Positions 10,101-18,482 of a stretch of DNA of 64,000 nucleotides are shown in pieces. Source of the stretch: Verrucomicrobiaceae bacterium (lineage in GTDB: Bacteria; Verrucomicrobiota; Verrucomicrobiia; Verrucomicrobiales; Akkermansiaceae); assembly GCA_027486655.1 (NCBI GenBank), contig JAIXOR010000021.1, forward strand, positions 1 through 64,000, read 5' to 3'. The translations under genes were made by a program, and so were the position numbers. Every line of letters begins with the position of its first letter. The first letter of the stretch is position 1. The notes under the pieces were generated by a model. That model saw only the letters and a list, made by a program, of their open reading frames with translations. It did not search any database and was not told the origin of the DNA.

Positions 10101-13100
10101 GGCACATCCTTTCCCCATGGGACAACCCGCCCACCACCACCATCCCCGGCACCCTCTACGTCACCAACCTGCAGGGACTCGAAGGACTCACCGGCATCAC
10201 CGCCACCGGCGGTGCATTCCTCCGCGTCAATGGCAGCTCCGCCGTCCTCCAGCTCGACTTCGGTGGCCTCAGCTCCGGCGTGACCTCCAAGCGCGTCATC
10301 GATGAAACGGGAGCGACTCTCTTCGACCTCACCCACCAGGATCACAGCTATCCCGCCCTCAAGACCAGCGACGGCGGCTATTCCTGGAATCTCAGCCCGA
10401 CCGCACTCACCGCCCTCGCGGAGGGCCGCGTCCGCATCCTCGTCTGCACCGTCAACCACCCCGGCGGCGAAATCTTCGGCACCTTCGGGCGCACCGCCGG
10501 ATCTCAAACCGCACCCGCCACCCCGGCCTCTCCCTCTTGGACCTCCGAGCACGCCACCAGCGATGCGGCCAACTCCCGCTTCCTCAGCCAGGCCACCTTC
10601 GGTCCCAGCCCCGCCCACATGGCCGAGGTCAAGGCATCCGGATACCGCGCCTGGATCGACAACCAGTTCACCCTGCCCTCCACACGCAACATCCCCTTCG
10701 TCCTCGCCAACCTGAGCAACGACCCGCAGAACCCCTACGGGAACACTCTCATGTTCAACTCGTGGTGGAAGAACTCGGTCACCGCCCCCGACCAACTCCG
10801 CCAGCGCACCGCCTTCGCGCTGAGCGAAATCCTCGTCGTCTCAGACACCGGCCCGCTCAACAACAACGGCCGCGCCCTCGCCGATTACTACGACACACTC
10901 TTGGAAAACTGCTTCGGAAACTACCGGGACATCCTCAAACAAGTCACCCTCAGCCCCGCCATGGGCGTCTATCTGGACATGCGCGGAAACGACAAGGGCG
11001 ACATCAGCACCGGCCGCATTCCCAACGAAAACTACGCCCGCGAGATCCTCCAACTCTTCTCCACCGGCCTCTACCGCCTCTGGCCGGACGGCACCCTGGC
11101 CATCGACTCCTCCGGCCGCGCCGTGCCCTCCTACGACCAACCGGTCGTATCAGGATTCGCCCGCGTCTTCACCGGCTGGACCTGGGGCCAGCCGATGTCC
11201 GGCGGCAGGCTGCCCACCAGCTTCAGCCCCTCGTCGAACTACCTCGACCCGATGGTCCTCGTGCCCACCCGCCACGAACTCGGCTCCAAGATCATCCTCG
11301 ACAACGTGGTGCTGCCGCCCGCCACCGTGACCAGTTCCTCGGACACCGCCACCGACCCCTCATCCACCCTCGCCGTCCAGACTACCGACCCCGTCCTCGG
11401 TGCGGGCAACACGGTTACCACCACCATCACCAACCGCTATGACCTCAACGGTCTCCGCGATCTCGAGGCCGCCATCGACAACATCATGGCAAACTCGTCC
11501 ACCGCTCCCTACATCTGCCGCCAGCTCATCCAGCGCCTGGTCACCAGCCACCCGAAGCCCGAATACGTCCACCGCGTCGTGCTCGCCTTCAACGGCGAAC
11601 GCAACGTCGATGGCATCGCCACCGGAGTCCGTGGCGACATGAAGGAAGTCCTGCGTGCCATCCTTCTCGACCGCGAGGCACGGGATCCCGCAGCCGCCGC
11701 CGACGTGAAGTTCGGAAAACAACGCGAACACCTGCTCCGCGTCACAGGGCCCGCCCGCGCCTTCCCCGCGGCCACCATTCCTAACAGCACCTACCGCCAG
11801 CTTGGCATCCAGTCCATGCTCATCACCACCCCGGTGCCCCACCTCTTCGTGAATGGCGAGAGCGTCCGCCTCTCGGACTTCGTGGATTCCGGCGGAAACC
11901 CCGCCCAGCACCCGACCACCGGATCCTACTCCGTGGCCAACAGCACCCCGGCCTACAGCTTTGCCACAGCCACCGCCACGGTCACCCTCACCGCCCCCGG
12001 CTACCAGGCCGGGGACAGTGTGCCCATCCGCTTCACCTCGGGCACCCTCGGCTCCACCTCGCCCTACAACACGGTGCAGACCTACACCGTGCAGTCCGCC
12101 ACCCCCACCAACTTCACCATCTCACTTCCCGGAACCGGCCTCACCGGCACCCCCACCGGCAGCGCCCACACTCCCTACCATTTCACCATCCAGAACAACG
12201 CCACCAGCTCCCTCACCTACAACAACACCGGCTCCTCGGTCGTCATCAGCTCCGCCGGATATGCCGCAGGCGATCAGCTCTACCTGAAGTTTGTCACCGG
12301 CGGACTCTCCGGCGGAAGCCCGTCGCTCGACGGCATCTACACGATCGCATCCGCCACCGCCTCCAACTTCACCGTCAACGTCGCCGGCACCCCGGCGAAC
12401 TCCACCGGCACCGTCCTTGTCCCCCGCCTCACCGGTGGATACTCGGTGTCTAATAGCAGCGGGACCTCCTCCGTCCTCTTCCAGACCTCCGGCGGCCACA
12501 ACCTGGTGGCGGGCGACCAGGTCCAGATCAAAATCCTGTTAGGAAACCCCGGCACAGCCGCCCAGAGCGGTGTTTACACGGTGGCCTCCGTCCCCGGGCC
12601 GAACTCATTCCGCGTCTCCTGGCCCACCGTCATCTCCAGCGGCTCGCAGGGCAGCGGCGGTTCGGTCGTCCTGCCACTCAAGGCCGGTCAATGGACCCGC
12701 TCCGGCACCACCACCCTCGACCCCAGCACCTGGAACGCGGGCAACACGGACTCCACGTTGATCCAGACGCCGCTCGATTCCACCACGGTCTTCAACTTCT
12801 TTTATCCGGACTATCAGTTCCCCGGGGAAATGGCCCGCGCCGGCATGACCACGCCCGAGTTCCAGCTCACCAACGACTCGAACACGATGACCCTCACCAA
12901 CACCATCACCCAGGGGTCCCTCACCAACAACGGCGGCAGCACCTCCACCTACCTGAGCTTCTTCGGCGGCAGCGCGGTGACGCTGGACATCTCGACCTAC
13001 CTCACCGCCGCGCAAACCACGAACGCCGCCATCCCCGCGCTCGTCGATTCGCTCGGCAATCTGCTGACAGGCGGCAACCTCTCCGCCTCGTCCCGCTCCT

Positions 13101-13231
13101 CGATCATCGCCTACGTGGCGAACACGACGAACTTCCCGCTCACCACTCCCACCCCTCAGGAAATCCGCAACCGCGTCCGCGCGATCATCCATTTGATCGT
13201 CACCTCCTCCGATTACGCCATCCAGAAATAA
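7145..13231 (+). CDS. Giant exported DUF1800 protein with PA14, Ig-like and CHRD domains
   Basis: A 2028-residue secreted protein. The signal peptide (1-31) is followed by a calcium-binding thrombospondin-type-3-like segment (about 64-84). A PA14-like domain starts at about 329 and is interrupted by a small beta module (about 356-445). Then come a second PA14 domain (589-732), a putative Ig domain (735-819), a third PA14-like domain (820-962), a CHRD-like domain (992-1117) and a DUF1800 domain from about 1139 to the end. DUF1800 is itself interrupted at about 1592-1846 by three copies of the same beta module. PA14 domains usually bind carbohydrate; the role of DUF1800 is unknown. The DUF1501 gene starts 8 bp after the stop, so the two are co-transcribed. 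No PEP-CTERM tail is present. Confidence 0.9.
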   Translation: MKSEFPPRSAGRFTPAFLTAVLACTSASTSAQIDEDINREVWQRKFGVLDAQMAGQAPYSGWMDQDADGDGVSNRQESIAGTNPFHKLPAEPHFRTPAVQLGADLVTLSIPTVEGKFYSLAGSQSLSKAWNQGIHPAIAGDGTVKSFVVPKSAGRFFQVSVTDRSTSNDTVSDWAKIVMGFSPSAPLATQSSYNAESLANALVSQDVVRLEAIDTLGVQPADAATAASDIGVIRISRSGNLAIGSLTIPITRSGTAVEGVDVAPLPSSVVLQEGVTSVDLKIIPLHNPSRSSGATVSLTAMPPGTPQASGSFSLGSPVSAGVTLLPPGNASGTGLSASYWTGSSSTYSNPINFGGVTATYTYTRSTTTTGFAIISFTGTPAVPFTAGNQAYLQFTSGSLNTAPFSSAANYTIVSPTTSSSFRIDLTGSSLPTSGSGNLNLGNFTAPLTRVEPTIDFVWLFGSPNGSTFVGGDNHSVVWEGNLAPSTSGSYTFQLDADDKARVLLDTGAGLVQILENGWDTPATGGFKSSAPISLSVPATPGARYPIRVEFSETTGASKCRLQWRLNSGSFANIPSTNVWRDRVSTNTADNVWVASYYNNPTFTEPAARVQTETAVTSTNNGDWGTGVPDPSLPLNNFSARWSGQILPQYSQTYYFTARVDDAVRLWVNNQLIVDRWPGGGATDRVGSIDLQAGVLYDIRMDYSEATGSAEARLYWHSDDQAKQIIPMNRLFPTNSGKPAITSPLSAVALVGASSPFSMSLSSSNGGVITASGLPSWLSLVNGVLSGTPPSAGIYQFTLTTTNASGSGSAVMTLEVQDPPDQLTRELWTTGVTGASLASVPWTSPPNSTGVLASAEDSSTLPANTGVRIRGYFTAERTGNHYFWLASSNNAQLWISNDDEPVNKVLRASVSGGTGPRTWNTNPLQKSAWISLVAGKRYYLEILHNSGSAPTNHLSAAWFLDPTGTTANPIVNGCPPASATAGGILPGHILSPWDNPPTTTIPGTLYVTNLQGLEGLTGITATGGAFLRVNGSSAVLQLDFGGLSSGVTSKRVIDETGATLFDLTHQDHSYPALKTSDGGYSWNLSPTALTALAEGRVRILVCTVNHPGGEIFGTFGRTAGSQTAPATPASPSWTSEHATSDAANSRFLSQATFGPSPAHMAEVKASGYRAWIDNQFTLPSTRNIPFVLANLSNDPQNPYGNTLMFNSWWKNSVTAPDQLRQRTAFALSEILVVSDTGPLNNNGRALADYYDTLLENCFGNYRDILKQVTLSPAMGVYLDMRGNDKGDISTGRIPNENYAREILQLFSTGLYRLWPDGTLAIDSSGRAVPSYDQPVVSGFARVFTGWTWGQPMSGGRLPTSFSPSSNYLDPMVLVPTRHELGSKIILDNVVLPPATVTSSSDTATDPSSTLAVQTTDPVLGAGNTVTTTITNRYDLNGLRDLEAAIDNIMANSSTAPYICRQLIQRLVTSHPKPEYVHRVVLAFNGERNVDGIATGVRGDMKEVLRAILLDREARDPAAAADVKFGKQREHLLRVTGPARAFPAATIPNSTYRQLGIQSMLITTPVPHLFVNGESVRLSDFVDSGGNPAQHPTTGSYSVANSTPAYSFATATATVTLTAPGYQAGDSVPIRFTSGTLGSTSPYNTVQTYTVQSATPTNFTISLPGTGLTGTPTGSAHTPYHFTIQNNATSSLTYNNTGSSVVISSAGYAAGDQLYLKFVTGGLSGGSPSLDGIYTIASATASNFTVNVAGTPANSTGTVLVPRLTGGYSVSNSSGTSSVLFQTSGGHNLVAGDQVQIKILLGNPGTAAQSGVYTVASVPGPNSFRVSWPTVISSGSQGSGGSVVLPLKAGQWTRSGTTTLDPSTWNAGNTDSTLIQTPLDSTTVFNFFYPDYQFPGEMARAGMTTPEFQLTNDSNTMTLTNTITQGSLTNNGGSTSTYLSFFGGSAVTLDISTYLTAAQTTNAAIPALVDSLGNLLTGGNLSASSRSSIIAYVANTTNFPLTTPTPQEIRNRVRAIIHLIVTSSDYAIQK
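11919..12680 (+). repeat. Three tandem beta-module repeats inserted in the DUF1800 domain
   Basis: Three coding repeats of about 80-85 residues lie roughly at 11919-12180, 12187-12435 and 12436-12680. Each shows the pattern aGDqv-x-(I/L)-x-F/I-(T/V)-x-G, then Y-T-V/I-x-S-A, then N-F/S-(T/R)-(I/V). A fourth, more distant copy (about 8211-8480) interrupts the first PA14 domain of the same protein. The pattern is reminiscent of small beta modules that separate a G-D loop from an N-x-F strand; this comparison is inference. DUF1800 sequence resumes with KAGQWTRSGTTTLDPSTWN. Confidence 0.6.
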
Positions 13232-13239
13232 ACCCGGCC

Positions 13240-14796
13240 ATGAAACCCGAAATCCGTATTCCTTACGTCTCGCGCCGGGATTTCCTCCGGCGCTTCGGAT
13301 CCGCCACCGTCGGCATGTCCGTGCTCTCCCGCACCATCCGCGAGCTTGGCATCCTCAACAACGCCATGGCCCAGGGCCCCGTGCCCGGGGACTACAAGGC
13401 GCTCATCTGCGTCTTCCTCAACGGCGGCAATGATTCGAACAACATGATCATTCCCACCATCCCTTCGGAGTGGGACAGTTATGCCGCCATCCGCTCCTCC
13501 GTCCTCGCCATCCCCAATGCGGACGGAGGTCCCGCCAGCGCTCTGGCCCTCACCTCGCGCAATGGCCAGAACGGATACCCCGCCAATGATTTCCACACCT
13601 ATGGCTTCCACCCCGCCATGCCCGAGCTGCGCACCTTGTTCAATGCCGGTGTGGTCGCCCCGGTCTTCAATGTCGGCACACTGAGCTTCCCGCTCACCAA
13701 GGCCCAATACAGCTCCGGCAGCGTGCCGCGCCCGCCGCAGCTTTTCTCCCACAGCGACCAACAGACGCAGTGGCAGACCTCCCTGCCCGACCAGCCCTAC
13801 ACCAGCGGCTGGGGCGGCCGCCTCGCCGATCTGCTCACATCCCCGGTGGACATCAACGCCGGCGGCCTCATCTCGATGGCCGTGACCCTCGCCGGATCCA
13901 ACATCTTCGAGGTCGGAAACGTCAACGCCGCCCCCCAATACGCCATCACCACCGGCGGTGCCGTCACCCTCAGCGGAGTCACCGGAGCCCGCAAGACCAC
14001 GATGGAATCCATGCTCGCCTCCAGCAAGGCCTCGCCCGATCTGCAGACCAAGGCCTATGCCGAGGTGCTCGATCACTCGATCGACCAAGCGGAAATCCTT
14101 AGCGCCGCCCTCGCCGGAAACGCCAGCGCTTCCTGGCTCTCCCGCTTCACCAGCAGCGTCGTGACCCCGAACGGTGGTGCCAGTTTCTCTTCCAGCCTGA
14201 TGAACCAGATGAAGATGGTCGCCCGGCTCATCCACCTCGGCAGCAAGCCGGTCTCCGCCGGCGGTCTCGGCATGCGACGCCAGATCTTCTTCATCCAGGT
14301 GGGCGGTTACGATACCCATACCAACCAAACCAACAACGCGGGAAGCACCACGGTGGACAATGCCAAGGTCATCCTCGGCGATCATGCCAACCGCCTTGCC
14401 GAGCTCAGCCAGACGCTCAACGCGCTCTATCAGGCGATGAATGACATCGGCATCCCCGCCGGGGCGTCCCGTCCGCTCACCGAGTGCGTCACCGCCTTCA
14501 CCGCCAGCGATTTCTCACGCACCTTCCCCGCCAACGGGTACGGCAGCGACCACGGCTGGGGCGGCCACCAACTCGTCATGGGCGGTGCCGTGAAAGGAGG
14601 AGCCACCTATGGCAGGTTCCCCACGCTCGCAGTCAACGGCCCGGATGATACCAGCACCGGCCGCTGGATCCCCACCACCTCGGTCGATCAATACGCAGCC
14701 ACCCTCGCCACGTGGTTTGGCCTGGATTCGAACCAACTCGACACCGTCTTCCCCAACATCGGTCGTTTCAATTCATCCAATCTCGGCTTCATCTGA
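13240..14796 (+). CDS. DUF1501 family protein, Tat-exported
   Basis: A 518-residue protein starting with the ATG at 13240. An upstream in-frame opening exists but lies inside the DUF1800 gene. The N-terminus carries a twin-arginine-type signal (SRRDFLRRFG) followed by a weak hydrophobic stretch, and the mature part begins near GPVPGDYKAL. DUF1501 belongs to the alkaline-phosphatase-like/sulfatase fold; ICVFLNGGNDSNN is the usual opening motif, and the C-terminus has conserved DHGWGGHQLVMGG. The biochemical activity is not established. DUF1501 genes commonly sit next to DUF1800 genes in Verrucomicrobiota and Planctomycetota, and here the gap is 8 bp. Confidence 0.92.
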   Translation: MKPEIRIPYVSRRDFLRRFGSATVGMSVLSRTIRELGILNNAMAQGPVPGDYKALICVFLNGGNDSNNMIIPTIPSEWDSYAAIRSSVLAIPNADGGPASALALTSRNGQNGYPANDFHTYGFHPAMPELRTLFNAGVVAPVFNVGTLSFPLTKAQYSSGSVPRPPQLFSHSDQQTQWQTSLPDQPYTSGWGGRLADLLTSPVDINAGGLISMAVTLAGSNIFEVGNVNAAPQYAITTGGAVTLSGVTGARKTTMESMLASSKASPDLQTKAYAEVLDHSIDQAEILSAALAGNASASWLSRFTSSVVTPNGGASFSSSLMNQMKMVARLIHLGSKPVSAGGLGMRRQIFFIQVGGYDTHTNQTNNAGSTTVDNAKVILGDHANRLAELSQTLNALYQAMNDIGIPAGASRPLTECVTAFTASDFSRTFPANGYGSDHGWGGHQLVMGGAVKGGATYGRFPTLAVNGPDDTSTGRWIPTTSVDQYAATLATWFGLDSNQLDTVFPNIGRFNSSNLGFI

Positions 14797-14798
14797 TC

Positions 14799-15419
14799 AT
14801 GCGGCCCTCCGGACGATTTGCGGGGCTTGGCCTCATCGCGTTCCTCATCGCCGCCGCCGGGTTCTTCCTGCTGTGGCGGACCACGCCCCGACCTGCCAGC
14901 GGGACCTCATCCGCCCCAACGCCACCACCGCGCGTCCAGCCCGATGCGCCACCTGCATTGCAAGCGCCCGGAGCCACTCAGCCTCCTCCAGCGCCCCCCG
15001 TTCCACCATCGGCGGCGGCCGTTCCGCCTCCGGCGCGACCGCTCCCTCGTCCGCCTGCTTCGCCACCGCTGGTTCCGGAGCCCTCCGCCTCCCCCACCCC
15101 GGCCCGCCCGGTGGCGGATGTCGATCCGGACGCCGCTGCGGACTTCGATCGCATCCAACGGATGTTCCGGAACTACCGCGATCTCTTCGGCGAAAACCCG
15201 GTGGGCACCCCGGCGGAAATCATGAAGGCCGTCATGGGCGGAAATCCGAAAAGCGCCACCCTCGGTCCGCCTCAGGGACTCGTTCTCAACGATCAGGGGG
15301 AACTGCTCGACCGCTGGGGCACTCCCTTCTTTTTCCACCAACTCTCCGCCGAGGCCATGGAGATCCGCTCCGCCGGTCCCGACCGTGTTCTTTGGAACGA
15401 GGACGATCTAACCGATTGA
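14799..15419 (+). CDS. Membrane-anchored protein with pseudopilin-like C-terminal domain
   Basis: A 206-residue protein starting 2 bp after the DUF1501 stop, so third in that operon. It has one N-terminal transmembrane helix (about 8-26), a long Pro/Ala-rich linker (30-105) and a C-terminal domain of about 90 residues. The end of that domain, with DRWGTPFFFH then RSAGPDRVLWNEDD, is like the globular end of type II secretion major pseudopilins, where D-P-W-G-x-P-Y and a terminal acidic Ca2+ loop are typical. It lacks a prepilin peptidase site, so it is not a normal pseudopilin. The function is unknown; a role in displaying or exporting the DUF1800/DUF1501 products is inference. Its 3' end overlaps the convergent PEP-CTERM gene by 12 bp. 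Confidence 0.7.
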   Translation: MRPSGRFAGLGLIAFLIAAAGFFLLWRTTPRPASGTSSAPTPPPRVQPDAPPALQAPGATQPPPAPPVPPSAAAVPPPARPLPRPPASPPLVPEPSASPTPARPVADVDPDAAADFDRIQRMFRNYRDLFGENPVGTPAEIMKAVMGGNPKSATLGPPQGLVLNDQGELLDRWGTPFFFHQLSAEAMEIRSAGPDRVLWNEDDLTD

Positions 15420-16208
15420 AGCGCCCGCGCTCCCGCCGCGCCTGCGCCGCAGACCGAACACCAACGCCAACGCGGCCATCCCCGCCACCGAGGGCTCCGG
15501 CACCAGATTGTAGGTGATCGAGAGCGTCGCAGGTGGAATCAAGCCCCCCGGTTGCTCGGTGGAGCCGAAACGGCGGCCGCTACCCAGGGAGGACTCGCTC
15601 TGGCTGATCAGGATGAACCCGTGATTCGATGCCGGATCGGCGACCCAGGCCCTCACGTCGTCGATCAACTCGGCCGAGGATCCCCAGACGTAGGAACCCA
15701 CATCGCTCACCAGCGTGGTTGCACTGGCCGTGTTGGAAAAATCCGAACCCATCTGCCCGCCCGGGCTCGCCCAGGCCGTCCCGCCAAAGTGGCGCTCGTT
15801 CCAAGTGGCCGCACCGGGAACCGCCACGGATCCGGTCGCATCCGCTCCCACGCCCTCGCCCCAGCTCACGAACATCCGGTAAAGACTGAAGTCCGAATCC
15901 ACCGGCCCGCCGTGCTGATCGGGATCCGGACGCCGCGTCACATACAGCGAAACCTCCACCGCCGTGACCACCGCTCCGGCCGGCAGCGTGGCGAGGTCGA
16001 AGCGGAACAATGCCCGCCCCCTGGCGAACAATTGGTTGGTGCCGGACAACAAGGTGGATCCTCCCAGATCCGCATCCGGCTTGCCTTCGAACAAGGCGGT
16101 GTCCGCCACCGCAGGCAGGGTCAGCGTGGCCCCGCAGGCAGGTTGGCATGCAACCGCCAGCGCCATACCCGCGAGCCAGATCCGCGTCGATGCTTCCCAT
16201 CTCCTCAT
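15408..16208 (-). CDS. PEP-CTERM protein with DNRLRE-type domain
   Basis: A 266-residue exported protein. The ATG at 16206-16208 places a signal peptide (RRWEASTR then a hydrophobic core, cut after PACG) directly before the mature domain. Residues about 28-235 form a beta-sandwich of the DNRLRE type (VADTALFEG, then ALFRFDLATLPAG), found in polysaccharide-associated surface proteins. The tail is a sorting signal: VPEPS, a hydrophobic helix and RRRRGG. Exosortases recognise this tripartite tail; one exosortase is encoded at 40594. A start further upstream is open but unlike a secretory protein. The gene is divergent from a second PEP-CTERM gene. Confidence 0.85.
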   Translation of the reverse strand: MRRWEASTRIWLAGMALAVACQPACGATLTLPAVADTALFEGKPDADLGGSTLLSGTNQLFARGRALFRFDLATLPAGAVVTAVEVSLYVTRRPDPDQHGGPVDSDFSLYRMFVSWGEGVGADATGSVAVPGAATWNERHFGGTAWASPGGQMGSDFSNTASATTLVSDVGSYVWGSSAELIDDVRAWVADPASNHGFILISQSESSLGSGRRFGSTEQPGGLIPPATLSITYNLVPEPSVAGMAALALVFGLRRRRGGSAGASIG

Positions 16209-16211
16209 CAC

Positions 16212-16227
16212 GGTGCATCGCTGCACC
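16212..16227 (-). promoter_or_regulatory. Hairpin touching the start codon of the DNRLRE PEP-CTERM gene
   Basis: GGTGCA-TCGC-TGCACC is a perfect 6-bp stem with a 4-base loop, ending 3 bases before the ATG on the minus strand. In the mRNA it would occupy the ribosome-binding region, so it could limit initiation; as DNA it could be an operator. Confidence 0.4.
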
Positions 16228-16396
16228 AGAACCGCCACGAAGGCAAGCCGCATCCATCCCATGGCGAATTGATGCAAACCTTGCACGATCGCACTGCATT
16301 TTCGATTTGAGCCTCGTGGATACCTGCAAGCACGTTTCCCGCGTTCATTTCCGAACGCCATTCGGTTCGAAACAAAACGTCCCTTTTCTCTCCACC

Positions 16397-17236
16397 ATGA
16401 AACACCGCTCCTCACGCATCCATCGATTGGTTTCCGGATCATTCCTTCTCGTTTGCGGACTCGTCCAGTCCTCACTCGCCGGAAGCTACGTGCAGAACTT
16501 CAACTCGATCACCAATGGATCCAGCAACATCGGGGACGGCTCGGTCATCCGTACCAACAATGCCGGGGTGACGAACGTGTTTCAGGGTTCGAACTGGAAG
16601 GCCCTCCGTCTCACCCAGGACACGACCAACTTCACCTACTCGAATTTTTTCCTGCCCAATCTGGAGCCGACCCACACCATGTCGAGCTTCTCCGCCACCT
16701 TCGACCTGCTCATCAAGAACAACGAAGGAACTCCGGCGGACACCCTCACATTCAACGTGGGCACGATGAAGACCACCAACACCTACTTCGGCACGAGTGA
16801 CAGTGGTATGTATGACAGCAGCGGAACGAATACTGGACCGGTGCTTTCGATCGTCTGGGACACCTACGACAACGGCAACGATCCCAATTCGATCCAGGTT
16901 TTCCTGAACGGCACGAGTCTCGCTAACAGCACCACCGCCGGCAAAACCCCCTATGTGTCCAACAACCTCGATCTCGCCAGCTTCCGCAGCGTGTCGATCC
17001 AGTGGACGAACAACAAGCTGAGCGTCAGCTATGGGGGACAGAGCATCTTCAGCAACCTGAGCACCGGATCGTTCAAGCCGGCCCTGGGCGACACCTTCGC
17101 CTTCGCAGCAAGCACCGGCGCTGCCAACCAGGACGTGTTCCTGGACAACATCAACATCACCACGGTCCCCGAGCCCTCTTCTCTCCTGCTGCTCGGGCTC
17201 GGAACCACCTGCTGGATCCGCCGCCGCAAGCGTTGA
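16397..17236 (+). CDS. PEP-CTERM exported protein, lectin-like beta-sandwich
   Basis: A 279-residue protein with a signal peptide (1-28, ending SSLAG), a Ser/Thr/Asn-rich beta-rich body and a C-terminal sorting signal (VPEPSS, 14-residue hydrophobic segment, RRRKR). The body (about 30-250), with FSATFDLLIKN, VLSIVWDTYDNGND and FAASTGAANQDVFLDN, resembles legume-lectin/laminin-G-like jelly rolls common among PEP-CTERM proteins, but no exact family could be named. It is probably an extracellular-matrix or surface protein processed by the exosortase. The 188-bp gap to the divergent PEP-CTERM gene must hold both promoters. Confidence 0.83.
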   Translation: MKHRSSRIHRLVSGSFLLVCGLVQSSLAGSYVQNFNSITNGSSNIGDGSVIRTNNAGVTNVFQGSNWKALRLTQDTTNFTYSNFFLPNLEPTHTMSSFSATFDLLIKNNEGTPADTLTFNVGTMKTTNTYFGTSDSGMYDSSGTNTGPVLSIVWDTYDNGNDPNSIQVFLNGTSLANSTTAGKTPYVSNNLDLASFRSVSIQWTNNKLSVSYGGQSIFSNLSTGSFKPALGDTFAFAASTGAANQDVFLDNINITTVPEPSSLLLLGLGTTCWIRRRKR

Positions 17237-17364
17237 TCGGAATCCCGGGTAACGGGCACCGGTCATCGCAGCAAAGTCCGTGTTTCCGGCATTCGTCTTC
17301 TTAAAGGCCTTCCGTCTGGGCGGCTCCGCGTTCGTCCCCCGAAATGTGGCTTGAGCAGGGGTTC

Positions 17365-17386
17365 CTCCGGACTTCACCTTCCGGAG
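17365..17386 (+). promoter_or_regulatory. Hairpin directly before the nucleoside-hydrolase-like gene
   Basis: CTCCGGA-N8-TCCGGAG forms a perfect 7-bp stem that ends one base before the ATG at 17388. It would sequester the initiation region of the mRNA, much like the hairpin at the start of the PEP-CTERM gene 1.2 kb away. Confidence 0.4.
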
Positions 17387-17387
17387 C

Positions 17388-18413
17388 ATGAGCGTGCATC
17401 CCATGGCAGCCGCAGCAGCGGCGATCGGTCTGACCTTCGCACCCGGCTTCGCCGCGGAGAAGGCGGAGGAAGCGGCACCGTTGATCCAGAAGAGGGTGCG
17501 GGTGATCATCGACAATGACTTCGGCGGCGATCCGGACGGCTTGTTCCAACTCGCGCATCACCTTCTTTCTCCATCGGTGGATGTCCGTGCGATCATCGGC
17601 TCGCACCATCATCCGGAAGGATTCTACGGCCACCCGGGCACGGCGGAACATGCGGTGGCGATGGCGGAGCAGCTTCTCGAGGTGATGAACCTGAAAGGCC
17701 GGATTCCGGTGATCCGCGGAGCTTCCGAACGCATGCCGGACACCGGTGCACCGGTGATGACGGAAGCGGTGAAGTTCATCGTCCGTGAAGCCATGCGCGA
17801 GGATGTGAAGAGCCCCTTGTATCTGGTTTGCGGGGCAGGCCTCACAGACGCCGCAGGGGCCTGGCTCCACGAGCCGCGGATTTCACGGAAGCTCAAACTC
17901 ATCTGGATCGGCGGACCCGAGTATCCGGGAACGCCCCCGCCTCCCGGCAAGCCGCGGATGGAGTACAACCTGAGCATCGACCTCAAGGCCGCGCAGGTCG
18001 TGTTCAACGATTCCGATCTCCCGCTTTGGCAGGTGCCCCGCGGAACCTATCGGCAGGCCCTGGTTTCCCATGCGGAGCTGAGGCGGCGGATGGCTCCGGA
18101 GCGCAGCCCCACCTCCAGGTATTTGTTAGAGCGGCTGGAGGACCTCATGAAACGCGCCCGAGGCTCGCTGGGAGAGACCTATGTGATGGGAGACAGCCCG
18201 CTGGTGCTGCTCACCGCGCTGCAATCCTCTTGGGAGCCCGACCCCTCATCGAGTCCGTATTTCGAAACCGCGGCACCCCGCATCGACGGGCAGGGATGCT
18301 ACGCCGGGCCAGCCGGAGCGAGGAAGATCCGGGTTTACACGGGGATCGACACCCGTTTGATGATCGAGGACTTTCATGCAAAGATCGCCGTGGATGCCCC
18401 AGCAGGCCCCTGA
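17388..18413 (+). CDS. Exported nucleoside-hydrolase-like protein
   Basis: A 341-residue protein with a short signal peptide (about 1-23, Ala-rich, cut near GFAA). The opening strand VIIDNDFGGDPDGLFQL (about 40-55) matches the Asp cluster that binds Ca2+ in inosine/uridine-preferring nucleoside hydrolases (usually DxDPGxDD). Later HHHPEGFYG and WIGGPEYPG fit the same fold. Because it is exported and the canonical motif is altered, it may act on nucleosides in the periplasm or on a different N- or O-glycoside. It is followed 70 bp later by purT, a purine gene, though shared transcription is only inferred. Confidence 0.78.
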   Translation: MSVHPMAAAAAAIGLTFAPGFAAEKAEEAAPLIQKRVRVIIDNDFGGDPDGLFQLAHHLLSPSVDVRAIIGSHHHPEGFYGHPGTAEHAVAMAEQLLEVMNLKGRIPVIRGASERMPDTGAPVMTEAVKFIVREAMREDVKSPLYLVCGAGLTDAAGAWLHEPRISRKLKLIWIGGPEYPGTPPPPGKPRMEYNLSIDLKAAQVVFNDSDLPLWQVPRGTYRQALVSHAELRRRMAPERSPTSRYLLERLEDLMKRARGSLGETYVMGDSPLVLLTALQSSWEPDPSSSPYFETAAPRIDGQGCYAGPAGARKIRVYTGIDTRLMIEDFHAKIAVDAPAGP

Positions 18414-18482
18414 GCGGGCCGGGACCGGATGCCGCGATTTTTCAGTTCCCGTGTGACGGATCCGGCCGCTAGCGTTTCCTCC

